64,000 nucleotides of DNA from JAYRSJ01 sp041920215 (GCA_041920215.1 JAYRSJ010000012.1:1-64000), one strand, 5' to 3'; shown: positions 7,719-15,950, counted from the first letter of the stretch. Made by a program: numbers and translations. The notes: generated from the letters alone by a model not told the origin.

Positions 7719-9014
7719 TCATGTCCTCACATGGCTTGTGAGTACCTGCAGCTCGGCCGCGCCGTCGGCCAGCACCGCATGCACCCGCTGTCCGGGCTGC
7801 AGCTGGCTGGCCGAGACCAGCGCGCGCCCCTGTCCATCGTCCAGCCAGGCGTAGCCGCGGGCCAGCACACGCTGCGGATCGAGGGCCTGCAGCCTTGCCT
7901 GCAGCGCCGCCAGCCGCAAGCCCTGGCGCTCCAGCTGGGCGCGCAGCGCGCGTTGGCGGCGCTGGGCCAGCGCATCCAAACTCTGACTCTGCAGCGCCTG
8001 CCGGCGCGGCAAGGCCTGGGCCAGCCGCTGGGCCAGCAAGGCCAGGCGGCGTTGCTGCTGACGCAGCGCATCGGTGGGCCGGGCCAGGCGCAGCGCGACA
8101 CGGTCCAGGCGCTGGGCCTGCGCCTCCAGCCGCTGCTCGACCCGCCGCGCCAGCGCCAGGGACAGCGCTTGCAGCCGGGCCAGCTCGTCGGCCTGGGCCG
8201 GGGCGGCCAGCTCGGCGGCCGCGGTGGGCGTGGGCGCACGCAGATCGGCGGCCAGATCGGCCAGCGTGAGGTCGGTCTCATGCCCGACACCGCAGATCAG
8301 CGGCAGGGCCGAGGCCGCCACCGCCCGCACCAGACGTTCGTCGTTGAAGGCCCACAGGTCCTCCAGCGAGCCGCCACCGCGGCACAGCAGCAGCAGATCG
8401 ACCTCGGCACGCGCATTGGCCAGGGCCAGGGCCTGCACCAGGGCCGGCGGCGCCTCGGCGCCCTGCACCGGGCTGGGGTAGACCAGCACCTCCACATGCG
8501 GCGCACGCCGGGCCAGGGTGCTCAGCACATCGTGCAGCGCAGCCCCCGCCAGCGAGGTGATCACGCCGATGCGGCGCACAAAGCCCGGCAGCGGCCGCTT
8601 GACCGCGGCGTCGAACAAGCCCTCGGCCTCCAGCCTGGCCTTGAGACGCAGGAACTGCTCGTACAGCGCGCCGGCACCTGCACGCCGCATGCCCTCGACG
8701 ACGAACTGCAGCTCGCCGCGCGGCTCGTACAGCGCCAGCCGCCCCATCACCTCGACCAGCTGCCCGTCCTGCGGCGCGAAACCGCAGAGACTGGCCGCAC
8801 GGCGGAACATCGCGCAACGGATCAGGGCCTGCTGACCCTCGGCATCCTTCAGGCTGAAGTAGCAATGCCCGCTGGCAGCACGGGTGAAGCCGGAGATCTC
8901 GCCCTGCACCTGCACGCCGGCAAAGCGGGCCTGCATCGCGTCGGACAAGGCGTTCAGCAGCGCCGCCACCCCCCAGACCCTGCGCTGTGATGCGGGTTTG
9001 AAGGCCTCAACCAT
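7719..9014 (-). CDS. xseA: Exodeoxyribonuclease VII large subunit
   Basis: Large subunit of exonuclease VII, a single-strand DNA exonuclease acting with the small subunit XseB. The N-terminal OB-fold has VQVQGEISGFTRAASGHCYFSLKD, followed by the nuclease core GVITSLAGAALHDVLSTL, LLLCRGGGSLEDLWAFNDE and GVGHETDLTLADLAADLRAPTPTAAAEL. The C-terminal half is a long Arg/Gln/Leu-rich coiled coil. In-frame ATGs at 9062, 9029 and 9014 all lack a clear ribosome site. I chose 9014 (431 aa) as closest to the family N-terminus; the true start could be up to 16 codons upstream. Confidence 0.93.
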   Translation of the reverse strand: MVEAFKPASQRRVWGVAALLNALSDAMQARFAGVQVQGEISGFTRAASGHCYFSLKDAEGQQALIRCAMFRRAASLCGFAPQDGQLVEVMGRLALYEPRGELQFVVEGMRRAGAGALYEQFLRLKARLEAEGLFDAAVKRPLPGFVRRIGVITSLAGAALHDVLSTLARRAPHVEVLVYPSPVQGAEAPPALVQALALANARAEVDLLLLCRGGGSLEDLWAFNDERLVRAVAASALPLICGVGHETDLTLADLAADLRAPTPTAAAELAAPAQADELARLQALSLALARRVEQRLEAQAQRLDRVALRLARPTDALRQQQRRLALLAQRLAQALPRRQALQSQSLDALAQRRQRALRAQLERQGLRLAALQARLQALDPQRVLARGYAWLDDGQGRALVSASQLQPGQRVHAVLADGAAELQVLTSHVRT

Positions 9015-9062
9015 GCGCCAGCCCAGCATTGGCGCGGGGCCAGAACTCCACAGCCGCATCAA

Positions 9063-9365
9063 TAAAGGCCTGGCGGCCTATTGCGACCGTCACGCAAGCG
9101 TCACAGGCATATAGAGGCTTGTTTTTCAAGTGTTTTTTCCTGCCCAAAAATGCAGCAAGCTATCCAAGGTCTTGATTTTTCGGGCTCCCCAGCCCTGCTG
9201 CCGGGGCTTGCCCACAAAGTTATCCACAGCGAAAGTGGATTGTCACGAGGTGTTGCTCGCCACCCGCGTCGGGACGTCTTGGCGGGCCCCGGCTTCAGGC
9301 CATAATCGCGCGCAGCCAAAGGTCCTCAGCGCCTTGGCTTTTGCTGCCACCAGGAGGGAGAACTT
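9063..9365. promoter_or_regulatory. Intergenic region with exbB promoter and a DnaA box
   Basis: About 300 non-coding bases between divergent xseA and exbB. A sigma70-like promoter faces exbB: TTGGCG at 9279-9284, a 16-base spacer, and CATAAT at 9301-9306. A consensus DnaA box TTATCCACA lies at 9220-9228, about 50 bp upstream of that -35. The rest shows no clear structure. Confidence 0.5.
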
Positions 9366-10058
9366 TTGTTTTCGATCATACAAGCCGCCGGCTGGCCGAT
9401 CTGGCCCCTACTGCTGTGCTCCGTCGTGGCCCTGACCCTGATCATCGAGCGCTTCGCCAGCCTGCGCAGCGCCAAGATCGCCCCCGCTACCCTGCTCGAC
9501 GAGGTGCTGAGCGTCACCAACCAGAGCCTGCCCAACGCCGATGTGGTGAACAAGCTGGCAGAGAACTCGGTGCTGGGCCAGCTGCTGGCCACCGGCCTGC
9601 GTGCGGTGATCGTCGAGCCGCGTATCGCCGACACCAAGCTGCGCCAGACCTTCGAACTGGCCGGCCGGGCCGCCATCCACCGGCTGGAGCGCTATCTCAA
9701 CACCCTGGGCACCATCGCCACAGCGGCACCTTTGCTGGGCCTGCTGGGCACGGTGGTGGGCATGATCGAGATCTTCGGCAGCCAGAGCCCGGGCGGCGGC
9801 AACCCCGCCCAGCTGGCGCAGGGCATCTCGATCGCGCTCTACAACACCGCGTTCGGCCTGATCGTTGCCATTCCCTCGCTGATGTTCTATCGCTACTTCC
9901 GCGGCCTGGTCGAGGCCTATGTGCTGGAACTGGAGCAGGCCGGCGAGCGCTTCTTCTCGCATCTGACCCGCTTCACCGCGCTGGCCCAGGCCCAGGCCCA
10001 TGCACAGGCGCTGGCACAGGCACAGTCCCATGCGCAACAGAGCTCGCGTCGCGGCTGA
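9366..10058 (+). CDS. exbB: MotA/TolQ/ExbB-family proton channel protein
   Basis: Inner-membrane proton-channel subunit of the ExbB/TolQ family (230 aa), working with the ExbD encoded next. The first membrane helix is near residues 8-25. The diagnostic pair of helices lies around 115-140 (ATAAPLLGLLGTVVGMIEIF) and 155-180 (GISIALYNTAFGLIVAIPSLMFY). Translation appears to start at a TTG: AGGAGGGAG lies about 7 bases upstream and no ATG fits. The last 30 residues are an unusual Ala/Gln/His run (AQAQAHAQALAQAQ). It heads the exbB-exbD-lpxK-ycaR-kdsB unit. Confidence 0.9.
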   Translation: MFSIIQAAGWPIWPLLLCSVVALTLIIERFASLRSAKIAPATLLDEVLSVTNQSLPNADVVNKLAENSVLGQLLATGLRAVIVEPRIADTKLRQTFELAGRAAIHRLERYLNTLGTIATAAPLLGLLGTVVGMIEIFGSQSPGGGNPAQLAQGISIALYNTAFGLIVAIPSLMFYRYFRGLVEAYVLELEQAGERFFSHLTRFTALAQAQAHAQALAQAQSHAQQSSRRG

Positions 10059-10070
10059 GGCAGCAGCATC

Positions 10071-10490
10071 ATGAAGTTTCGCCAGCGCAGGGCCGACGAG
10101 CCCGAGATCAATCTGATCCCCTTCATCGACGTGCTCTTGGTGATTCTGATCTTCCTGATGCTGTCGACCACCTACTCGAAATTCACCGAGCTGCAGGTGA
10201 CGCTGCCCACCGCCGCCGCGGACTCGATGAAGGAGCGGCCGCGCGAGATCATCGTCGCGATCTCGGCCGACGGGCGCTACGCGATCAACCGCCAGGCGGT
10301 GGACGGACGCTCGCCCGAGCTGCTGGCCGCTGCCCTGCGCAGTGCGGCCGGCGACCAGCCCGACGCGATGATCATCATCTCGGCCGATGCCAGTGCTGCC
10401 CATCAGGCCGTGGTCAATGTGATGGACGCCGCGCGCCGCGCCGGCCTGCCGCGCCTGACCTTCGCCGCCCAGGCCAAGCCGGGGGACTGA
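10071..10490 (+). CDS. exbD: ExbD/TolR-family biopolymer transport protein
   Basis: Partner of the upstream ExbB-family protein (139 aa). The N-terminal DEPEINLIPFIDVLLVILIFLML carries the channel-lining Asp in the single membrane helix. The rest is a periplasmic domain with the motif AISADGRYAINRQ. It starts 12 bp after exbB and ends 4 bp before lpxK. The energised partner is unknown; linkage to lpxK and kdsB in Burkholderiales suggests an envelope role. Confidence 0.92.
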   Translation: MKFRQRRADEPEINLIPFIDVLLVILIFLMLSTTYSKFTELQVTLPTAAADSMKERPREIIVAISADGRYAINRQAVDGRSPELLAAALRSAAGDQPDAMIIISADASAAHQAVVNVMDAARRAGLPRLTFAAQAKPGD

Positions 10491-10494
10491 GGCG

Positions 10495-11514
10495 ATGCTG
10501 GCCGCGCGCCTGCAAGAGGCCTGGCAGCATCCCGATTCCGCCCTCGCCCAGCTGCTGCGCCCGCTGGGCTGGCTCTACGGCGGGCTGAGCAGCGCCCGCG
10601 CCTGGCTCTACCGCTGGGGCTTTGCCCGTACCGCCCATCTGCCGGTGCCTGTCATTGTGGTCGGCAACTGGATCGTCGGCGGTGCCGGCAAGACGCCCAG
10701 CACCCTGGCCCTGCTGCGGCTGCTGCAGGCCGCGGGCATCAAGACCGGGGTGATCTCGCGTGGCTATGGCCGCAACGAGCGTGCCCCGCGCCTGGTCAGC
10801 CGGCAGAGCAGCGCTGCCGAGGTCGGCGATGAGCCTTTGCTGATCCATCTGCGCAGCGGTGCAGCGGTCGCGGTGGCCGCCGATCGTGTGGCGGCCGCCC
10901 GGCTGCTGCTGGCCGCCCAGCCCGACACCCGGCTGCTGATCAGCGACGACGGTCTGCAGCACTGGCGGTTGCCACGTGCGCTGGAGCTGCTGGTGTTCGA
11001 TGAACGCGGCCTTGGCAACGGCCGCCTGTTACCCGCCGGTCCGCTGCGGCAGCGTCGCCAGCTGGGCAAGGCGGCACAGCTGGTGCTCTACAACGCCAGC
11101 GCCCCCAGCACCCCGCTGCCCGGCTATCTGGCCCGCCGCGAACTGGCCGGCGCGGTCGCGCTGGCCGACTGGTGGGGCGGCCAGCCAGCGCGCCTCGAGG
11201 CCCTGCTGGCCTTGCGTGGCCAGACTGTGCTGGCGGCCGCCGGCTTGGCGCAGCCCGAGCGCTTCTTCCAGATGCTGCGCGCCCAGGGGCTGCAGATCGA
11301 CACCCTGCCCCTGGCCGACCACCACGACTTCGCCCGCCTGCCCTGGGCCCCCGAGGGCCCGCCGGTGCTGGTGACCGAGAAAGACGCGGTCAAGCTGCGC
11401 CCCGAGCGCATCGGCCATCGGCCGGTGTGGGTGGTGGCGCTAGACTTCAGCCTCGAAGCCTCCTTTGAACAGCGGCTGCTGGCCCAGGTGCGCCGGCTGC
11501 TGCCTCCCGACTGA
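10495..11514 (+). CDS. lpxK: Tetraacyldisaccharide 4'-kinase
   Basis: Sixth enzyme of lipid A synthesis (339 aa): phosphorylates the 4' position of the tetraacyl disaccharide to give lipid IVA at the inner-membrane face. The Walker A region reads VGNWIVGGAGKTPSTLALL (about residues 57-75). It is followed by GVISRGYGR and GDEPLLIH, then LLISDDGLQHWRL and LLPAGPLR; VTEKDAVKL lies near the C-terminus. The N-terminus has the usual amphipathic membrane-binding segment. Tightly packed between exbD and the Trm112-family gene. Confidence 0.97.
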   Translation: MLAARLQEAWQHPDSALAQLLRPLGWLYGGLSSARAWLYRWGFARTAHLPVPVIVVGNWIVGGAGKTPSTLALLRLLQAAGIKTGVISRGYGRNERAPRLVSRQSSAAEVGDEPLLIHLRSGAAVAVAADRVAAARLLLAAQPDTRLLISDDGLQHWRLPRALELLVFDERGLGNGRLLPAGPLRQRRQLGKAAQLVLYNASAPSTPLPGYLARRELAGAVALADWWGGQPARLEALLALRGQTVLAAAGLAQPERFFQMLRAQGLQIDTLPLADHHDFARLPWAPEGPPVLVTEKDAVKLRPERIGHRPVWVVALDFSLEASFEQRLLAQVRRLLPPD

Positions 11515-11525
11515 ACGACAAGCCC

Positions 11526-11723
11526 ATGGACAACCGACTGCTGGAAATGCTGGTCTGCCCCCTTTGCAAGGGCCCGCTGGAGCTGCAGCGCAATGAGCAG
11601 GGCCGCGAGCTCGTCTGCCATGCAGACAAGCTGGCCTTTCCGATCCGCGACGACATCCCGGTGATGCTGGAGAACGAGGCACGTGCGCTGGGTACGGGCG
11701 ATACCGCTGCTGGCACCGCATGA
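11526..11723 (+). CDS. Trm112/YcaR-family small zinc-ribbon-like protein
   Basis: Protein of 65 aa of the Trm112 (UPF0434) family. Seen: LLEMLVCPLCKGPLELQ with the CPLC knuckle, LVCHADKLAFPIRDDIPVMLENEAR, and an acidic tail. In enterics and Burkholderiales it lies between lpxK and kdsB, as here, and its 3' end overlaps the kdsB start by 4 bp. The bacterial function is not established; eukaryotic homologues activate methyltransferases. Confidence 0.93.
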   Translation: MDNRLLEMLVCPLCKGPLELQRNEQGRELVCHADKLAFPIRDDIPVMLENEARALGTGDTAAGTA

Positions 11724-12463
11724 GCTTCAGCGTCATCATCCCGGCCCGCCAGGCCTCGACCCGGCTGCCGGACAAGCCGCTGGCCGATATCCACGGCTTG
11801 CCGATGATTGTGCGCGTCGCGCAGCGCGCCGCCCTTTCACAGGCCAGCCAGGTGGTGGTGGCCACCGACAGCGAAGGTGTGCGTGCTGCCTGTGAAACCC
11901 ATGGCGTGCGTGCGCTGATGACCCGGGCCGACCATGCCTCGGGCAGTGACAGGCTGGCCGAAGCCTGCGAGCAGCTGGGCCTGGATGGCCGGCAGCTGGT
12001 GGTCAACGTCCAGGGCGACGAGCCCCTGATCGCACCCGCGATGATCGATGCCTGCGCAGCCGAGTTGCAGGCCCGGCCGGACTGCGTGATGAGCACGGTC
12101 GCTCATGCACTGGAAGATGCGAGCGAGTTCGCCAACCCGAATGTGGTCAAGCTGGTCTGCGATGCCGGGGGCACGGCGCTGTACTTCTCGCGCGCACCCA
12201 TCCCCTTCTGGCGTGACGGCAGCGGCCCAAAGCCGGGGTCGGCCCTGCGCCATGTGGGGCTCTACGCCTACCACGCCGGTTTTTTGCGCCGTTTCCCGCA
12301 GCTGCTGGTGAGCCCGCTCGAACAGATCGAATCGCTGGAGCAGCTGCGGGTGCTGTGGCATGGCGAGCGCATCGCAGTCCATATCAGCGCCACAAAGCCC
12401 GGGCCTGGCGTCGACACGCCCCAGGACCTGGAAAGGGTACGCCAGCTGCTCGCTCCGACCTGA
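11720..12463 (+). CDS. kdsB: 3-deoxy-manno-octulosonate cytidylyltransferase
   Basis: Activates Kdo as CMP-Kdo for inner-core lipopolysaccharide synthesis (247 aa, cytosolic). Family motifs: the nucleotide-binding N-terminus SVIIPARQASTRLPDKPLADI, VVVATDSEGV, NVQGDEPLI near residue 95, ALYFSRAPIPFWRD, and HVGLYAYHAGFLRRF. The ATG overlaps the preceding stop in ATGA, so coupling is likely. It completes the envelope operon begun by exbB. Confidence 0.97.
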   Translation: MSFSVIIPARQASTRLPDKPLADIHGLPMIVRVAQRAALSQASQVVVATDSEGVRAACETHGVRALMTRADHASGSDRLAEACEQLGLDGRQLVVNVQGDEPLIAPAMIDACAAELQARPDCVMSTVAHALEDASEFANPNVVKLVCDAGGTALYFSRAPIPFWRDGSGPKPGSALRHVGLYAYHAGFLRRFPQLLVSPLEQIESLEQLRVLWHGERIAVHISATKPGPGVDTPQDLERVRQLLAPT

Positions 12464-12516
12464 GTTACGAGCGCCCCACAACAGGGCGGCGCGTCAGCGG
12501 CACGCCAGCTTGACCA

Positions 12517-12525
12517 TGCTATCCT
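12517..12525 (+). promoter_or_regulatory. Candidate extended -10 promoter of adk
   Basis: TGCTATCCT fits an extended -10 (TGn plus TATCCT, 4 of 6 to TATAAT), about 60 bases before the adk GTG. No good -35 is present. Adk may also be reached by read-through from kdsB. Confidence 0.35.
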
Positions 12526-12586
12526 CGCCCGCAGTTTCGACGGGCGCCATCTGGCGTCCGTGCAGTTTTTGAATAGAGGAGACCCC

Positions 12587-13240
12587 GTGCGACTGATTCT
12601 TCTGGGCGCCCCCGGCGCCGGCAAAGGCACCCAGGCTGCCTTCATCTGCCAGCGATTCGGCATTCCGCAGATCTCCACCGGCGACATGCTGCGTGCTGCC
12701 GTCAAGGCCGGCACCGAAATGGGCCTGGCCGCCAAGAAGGTGATGGACGCCGGCGGTCTGGTCAGCGACGACATCATCATCGGTCTGGTCAAGGAGCGCA
12801 TCGCCCAGCCCGACTGCGCCAGGGGTTTTCTGTTCGACGGTTTCCCGCGCACCATTCCTCAGGCCGATGCGATGAAGGCCGCCGGCGTCAAGCTGGACTT
12901 CGTGCTGGAGATCGATGTGCCGGACAGTGCCATCGTCGAGCGCATGAGCGGCCGGCGCGTGCACATGGCCTCGGGCCGCACCTACCACGTCAAGTTCAAC
13001 CCGCCCAAGATCGAGGGCAAGGACGACGCGACCGGCGAAGACCTGATCCAGCGCGATGACGACAAGGAAGAAACCGTCAAGAAGCGACTCGAGGTCTATC
13101 AAGCGCAGACGCGCCCCCTGGTCGATTACTACGCCAGCTGGGCTGCGACCGGCGACAGCGCGGCGCCACAGTACCGCCGCATCGCTGGCCTAGGCTCGGT
13201 GGACGAGATCACCGCAAGAGCCCTGGCCGCACTGGCCTGA
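12587..13240 (+). CDS. adk: Adenylate kinase
   Basis: Converts AMP plus ATP to two ADP (217 aa, cytosolic). The P-loop LLGAPGAGKGTQ is at residues 5-16, STGDMLRAA near 30, DGFPRTIPQA near 84 and GRTYHVKFNPP in the LID, which is the long form without zinc cysteines. Translation begins at GTG 12587: GAGGAG lies five bases upstream and the encoded start matches the family. An ATG 27 bases upstream would add residues foreign to Adk. Confidence 0.97.
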   Translation: MRLILLGAPGAGKGTQAAFICQRFGIPQISTGDMLRAAVKAGTEMGLAAKKVMDAGGLVSDDIIIGLVKERIAQPDCARGFLFDGFPRTIPQADAMKAAGVKLDFVLEIDVPDSAIVERMSGRRVHMASGRTYHVKFNPPKIEGKDDATGEDLIQRDDDKEETVKKRLEVYQAQTRPLVDYYASWAATGDSAAPQYRRIAGLGSVDEITARALAALA

Positions 13241-13265
13241 GCACAGGCCCGCACCGACATTGCCG

Positions 13266-13293
13266 CAAAAGCCGCTGTTCAGCGGCTTTTTCT
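13266..13293 (+). terminator. Rho-independent terminator of adk
   Basis: AAAGCCGCTG and CAGCGGCTTT form a stem with a TT-centred loop, followed by further T residues (TTTTTCTT), 26 bases after the adk stop. Confidence 0.85.
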
Positions 13294-13310
13294 TCGTCGA
13301 CAATTGACGT

Positions 13311-13324
13311 TTACGTTAACGTAA
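13311..13324. promoter_or_regulatory. Palindromic operator candidate upstream of the acyl-CoA dehydrogenase gene
   Basis: TTACGTTAACGTAA is a perfect 14-bp palindrome ending 16 bases before the downstream ATG. The adjoining ACGTTTACGT makes a second overlapping half-site array. The position would block transcription or initiation. Its TACGT/ACGTA pattern is reminiscent of operators for MerR/TetR-type regulators of fatty-acid and branched-chain amino-acid breakdown; that link is inference. Confidence 0.5.
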
Positions 13325-13340
13325 CCTGTACAGGAGACTT

Positions 13341-14099
13341 ATGGACATCGCAGGCAAGGTATTCATCGTCACCGGCGGCGCTTCGGGCCTCGGCGAAGGC
13401 ACGGCGCGCATGCTGGCAGCCCACGGCGGCAAGGTTGTCATCGCCGACCTGCAGGTCGAGCGGGGCGAGTCCCTGGCGCAGGAGCTGGGCGGCGCTTTCG
13501 TGAAAGCCGATGTCAGCCAGGAGGCCGACGGCCAGGCCGCGGTCGCCAAGGCCCTGAGCCTGGGCAAGCTGATGGGTCTGGTGAACTGCGCCGGCATTGC
13601 GCCGGCCGCAAAGACCGTGGGCAAGGACGGGGCCCATTCACTAGCGCTGTTCAGCAAGGTCATCACGGTGAACCTGGTCGGCAGCTTCAATATGATCCGG
13701 CTCGCCGCCGAGGCCATGTGCAAGAACGAGCCCGAGCCGACCGGCGAGCGCGGCGTGCTGATCTCGACCGCCTCCGTCGCGGCCTACGACGGCCAGATCG
13801 GCCAGGCCGCCTATGCCGCGTCCAAGGGCGGCGTCGTGGGCATGACCCTGCCCATCGCCCGTGACTTGGCCCGCAACGGCATCCGCAGTATGACGATCGC
13901 CCCCGGCATCTTTGGCACACCGATGCTATTCGGCATGCCTCAGGAAGTGCAGGATGCGTTGGCCGCCAGCGTGCCCTTCCCTTCGCGCCTGGGCAAGCCC
14001 GAGGACTACGCCAAGCTGGTGCACCAGATCATCACCAACGACATGCTCAACGGCGAGGTGATCCGCCTGGACGGCGCGATCCGCCTGGCCCCGAAGTGA
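13341..14099 (+). CDS. SDR-family dehydrogenase, 3-hydroxyacyl-CoA dehydrogenase type II-like
   Basis: Short-chain dehydrogenase of 252 aa. The NAD site VTGGASGLGEGTAR lies at residues 9-22, with IADLQ after beta-2 favouring NAD over NADP and the NCAGIA motif near 75. The catalytic Ser is in LISTASVAAYDGQIG, with Tyr and Lys in AAYAASKGG. The pattern GQIGQAAYAASKGGVVGMTLPIARDLA and the C-terminal NGEVIRLDGAIRL resemble the HSD10-type 3-hydroxyacyl-CoA / 2-methyl-3-hydroxybutyryl-CoA dehydrogenases. Substrate is inferred. Monocistronic between two terminators; AGGAGA lies about 6 bases before the ATG. Confidence 0.88.
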   Translation: MDIAGKVFIVTGGASGLGEGTARMLAAHGGKVVIADLQVERGESLAQELGGAFVKADVSQEADGQAAVAKALSLGKLMGLVNCAGIAPAAKTVGKDGAHSLALFSKVITVNLVGSFNMIRLAAEAMCKNEPEPTGERGVLISTASVAAYDGQIGQAAYAASKGGVVGMTLPIARDLARNGIRSMTIAPGIFGTPMLFGMPQEVQDALAASVPFPSRLGKPEDYAKLVHQIITNDMLNGEVIRLDGAIRLAPK

Positions 14100-14127
14100 G
14101 ACGGGTGCACGGCAAGGCCCAATGAAC

Positions 14128-14151
14128 AACGGCCTCCGATCGGAGGCCGTT
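14128..14151. terminator. Hairpin between convergent genes, probable bidirectional terminator
   Basis: AACGGCCTCC and GGAGGCCGTT form a 10-bp stem around GATC. It lies between the dehydrogenase stop and the convergent repeat-protein stop. T-tracts on both sides are short (TTTGCTCTT on plus; GTTCATT on minus). Confidence 0.65.
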
Positions 14152-14192
14152 TGCTCTTGTCGACCGGCAGCATATGCTTCCGGCTGGCGAAC

Positions 14193-15440
14193 TTACTTCT
14201 TTGCGCTGCGTGCGTGGATGATCCAGAGGCGGGCCAACTCGCCCGAACCGTCCGCTCCCTTGACCGTGCGCCAGGCAGCCTGCGCCTTGGCCATATCGCC
14301 ACCTACGTAGTGCGCCAGGCCCAGGTAGAGCTTGGCATCGTCGGCGCGCTTGAGCTCGCCCTTGGCGATACCCGCCTCGATCAGCTTGATGCCGGCGGCG
14401 GCTTCGCCGCGGAAGGCTTGGGCCAGGCCCAGACTCACCAGCGCATCACCGGCCTTGGCTTCGTTGGCAGCGTTCAGCGCCAGCGTCTGGGCGGACTTGG
14501 CCTCGGCGATCTTCTTGACCATCAGGTCCAACAGGCGCTTGTGGCGCTCGCCCTCTTTGCCCTGACCCAGCACATTGGCGGCCAGACCCTGCTCGACGAC
14601 GCGCTTGCCCTCTTCCGGATAGCCGGCCTGGGCGGCCAGCTGGGCCATCTCCATAAAGTCGTCGGCACCGCGCATATTGTCGGTGGCCAGACGCAGGCGG
14701 TAGACATCCAGCCCGAAGCGGGCCGAGAAACCCTTCTTCTGCGGCAGACCGCCAAGGATCTGGGCCCACAGCTGCTTGGACGGATAGTAGTTCAGCAGCT
14801 TTTCGGTCGCCAGCGCCTCGGTGGCCGCGTCGTTCTTCTTCTGGGCCGCGAACAGCAGCAGGTTCAGCTTATCCTGGCTCGGCGCCTTACCGGCGCGCTC
14901 GCCGGCCTGGATCTCCGCCAGCGTGTCCTTCAGCACCGCCGTCATGTCACCGGACTTGAACTGTGCCTGCTGCTGGATGGTCTTGACCGTGGCACTGGTG
15001 CCGCCGGCTGCGAAGTACTTGTTCGCCCATTCCAGCGCCTTGGCCGCACTGCCGGCGCGCAGATAGGTGCCGGCAATCGCCTCCATATACTGCAGCTGCT
15101 GCGCTGCGGCCAGACGCGGCTTGAGCACCTCGAAGGCACGGCTCATCGAGTCGGCATCGTTGACACCCATCGCGGCCGAAAAGCGCATGCCTTCGATCGC
15201 GTTGTTCTCGGCGGCACTGCGACCACCCACCGCCTCGGCATCACGCACCTTGGCCAGGGCTTCCTTGTACTTGCCTGCCTTGATGAGGCTGCCCGCCTCG
15301 CGCAAATGCTTGCCGATGTCCGGACGCACGCCCTCTGCCTGTGCGACGGCCGATGCGATGCCCAGACCACCCTCGGGTGCGGCACCGAAGACGAAGGCGA
15401 CGGCGCCAACCGCTGCGCCTGCCAGGGTCCTGAGTTTCAT
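14193..15440 (-). CDS. Exported TPR-like helical-repeat protein of the TonB cassette
   Basis: Protein of 415 aa with a signal peptide (residues 1 to about 34, ending ASAVAQA). The mature part is all-alpha, Ala/Lys/Leu-rich, with repeated helix-turn-helix segments of TPR character (for example AGKYKEALAKVRDAEA, AGSAAKALEWANKYF, LGLAHYVGGDMAKAQAAWR). No catalytic motif is seen. It follows two exbD genes in the leftward tonB-exbB-exbD-exbD cluster, with an intrinsic terminator-like hairpin just before it that may lower its expression. A periplasmic scaffold or cargo-binding role for the TonB system is inference. Confidence 0.75.
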   Translation of the reverse strand: MKLRTLAGAAVGAVAFVFGAAPEGGLGIASAVAQAEGVRPDIGKHLREAGSLIKAGKYKEALAKVRDAEAVGGRSAAENNAIEGMRFSAAMGVNDADSMSRAFEVLKPRLAAAQQLQYMEAIAGTYLRAGSAAKALEWANKYFAAGGTSATVKTIQQQAQFKSGDMTAVLKDTLAEIQAGERAGKAPSQDKLNLLLFAAQKKNDAATEALATEKLLNYYPSKQLWAQILGGLPQKKGFSARFGLDVYRLRLATDNMRGADDFMEMAQLAAQAGYPEEGKRVVEQGLAANVLGQGKEGERHKRLLDLMVKKIAEAKSAQTLALNAANEAKAGDALVSLGLAQAFRGEAAAGIKLIEAGIAKGELKRADDAKLYLGLAHYVGGDMAKAQAAWRTVKGADGSGELARLWIIHARSAKK

Positions 15441-15456
15441 GCTTGCTCTCCTAGGA

Positions 15457-15489
15457 AGAAAAACGCGCCGCCCTCGCGGGAAGCGCGTT
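15457..15489 (-). terminator. Hairpin and T-run between exbD and the repeat-protein gene
   Basis: On the minus strand AACGCGC and GCGCGTT pair around an inner CCCGCGAGGG hairpin, and the stem runs into TTTTTCTTC. It lies 19 bases after the exbD stop and 17 bases before the next ATG, so it may act as a partial terminator inside the cassette. Confidence 0.7.
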
Positions 15490-15507
15490 CATTCGGTCAA
15501 CCGACCA

Positions 15508-15936
15508 TCAGAGGAACTGCTCGTTACCGACCATGCCCATCTTCTTGACGCCGAGTCGCTGGGCGGCGGCCATGACTGCAGCCACATTGCCGTACTCAAC
15601 CAGCTTGTTCGGCTTGATGTGGACTTCGTCCTGGTCCGGCTGGGCAGCGATCTCGGCCAGCTTCTTGTCGACATCCTTGGCATTGGACAGGGCGACGCCG
15701 TCCCAGAACACCGTACCGTCGAAGTCGATGAAGACCTCGTGGATCACCGGCTCGCGCGTCGGCGGCGGCGGATTGCCGGCCGGCATGTCCAGGTTCACCG
15801 AGTGCAGCTGAATCGGGATGGTGATGATCAGCATCACCAGCAGCACCAGCATCACGTCGATCAGCGGCGTCGTGTTGACGTCCAGCATCACTTCGGGTTC
15901 GTCACTGCCCGAGGAGCTACCTACATTCATTCCCAT
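15508..15936 (-). CDS. exbD: ExbD-family biopolymer transport protein (second copy in cassette)
   Basis: ExbD/TolR-type protein of 142 aa with one N-terminal helix (MLDVNTTPLIDVMLVLLVMLIITIP) carrying the conserved Asp, and a periplasmic domain. It starts MGMNVGSSSG, identical to the start of the preceding exbD, and both proteins are 142 aa, indicating tandem duplication followed by divergence of the periplasmic part. The longer frame upstream runs through the intergenic gap and is rejected because the duplicated N-terminus fixes the ATG at 15936. Gap to the first exbD is 14 bp. Confidence 0.92.
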   Translation of the reverse strand: MGMNVGSSSGSDEPEVMLDVNTTPLIDVMLVLLVMLIITIPIQLHSVNLDMPAGNPPPPTREPVIHEVFIDFDGTVFWDGVALSNAKDVDKKLAEIAAQPDQDEVHIKPNKLVEYGNVAAVMAAAQRLGVKKMGMVGNEQFL

Positions 15937-15950
15937 GCGATTCCCCCGCT

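Noticed and set aside
9985..10035. CAGGC-type repeats resembling a small tandem array
   Set aside because: They are codons for the Ala/Gln-rich tail of ExbB and not evenly spaced; not a CRISPR or VNTR array.
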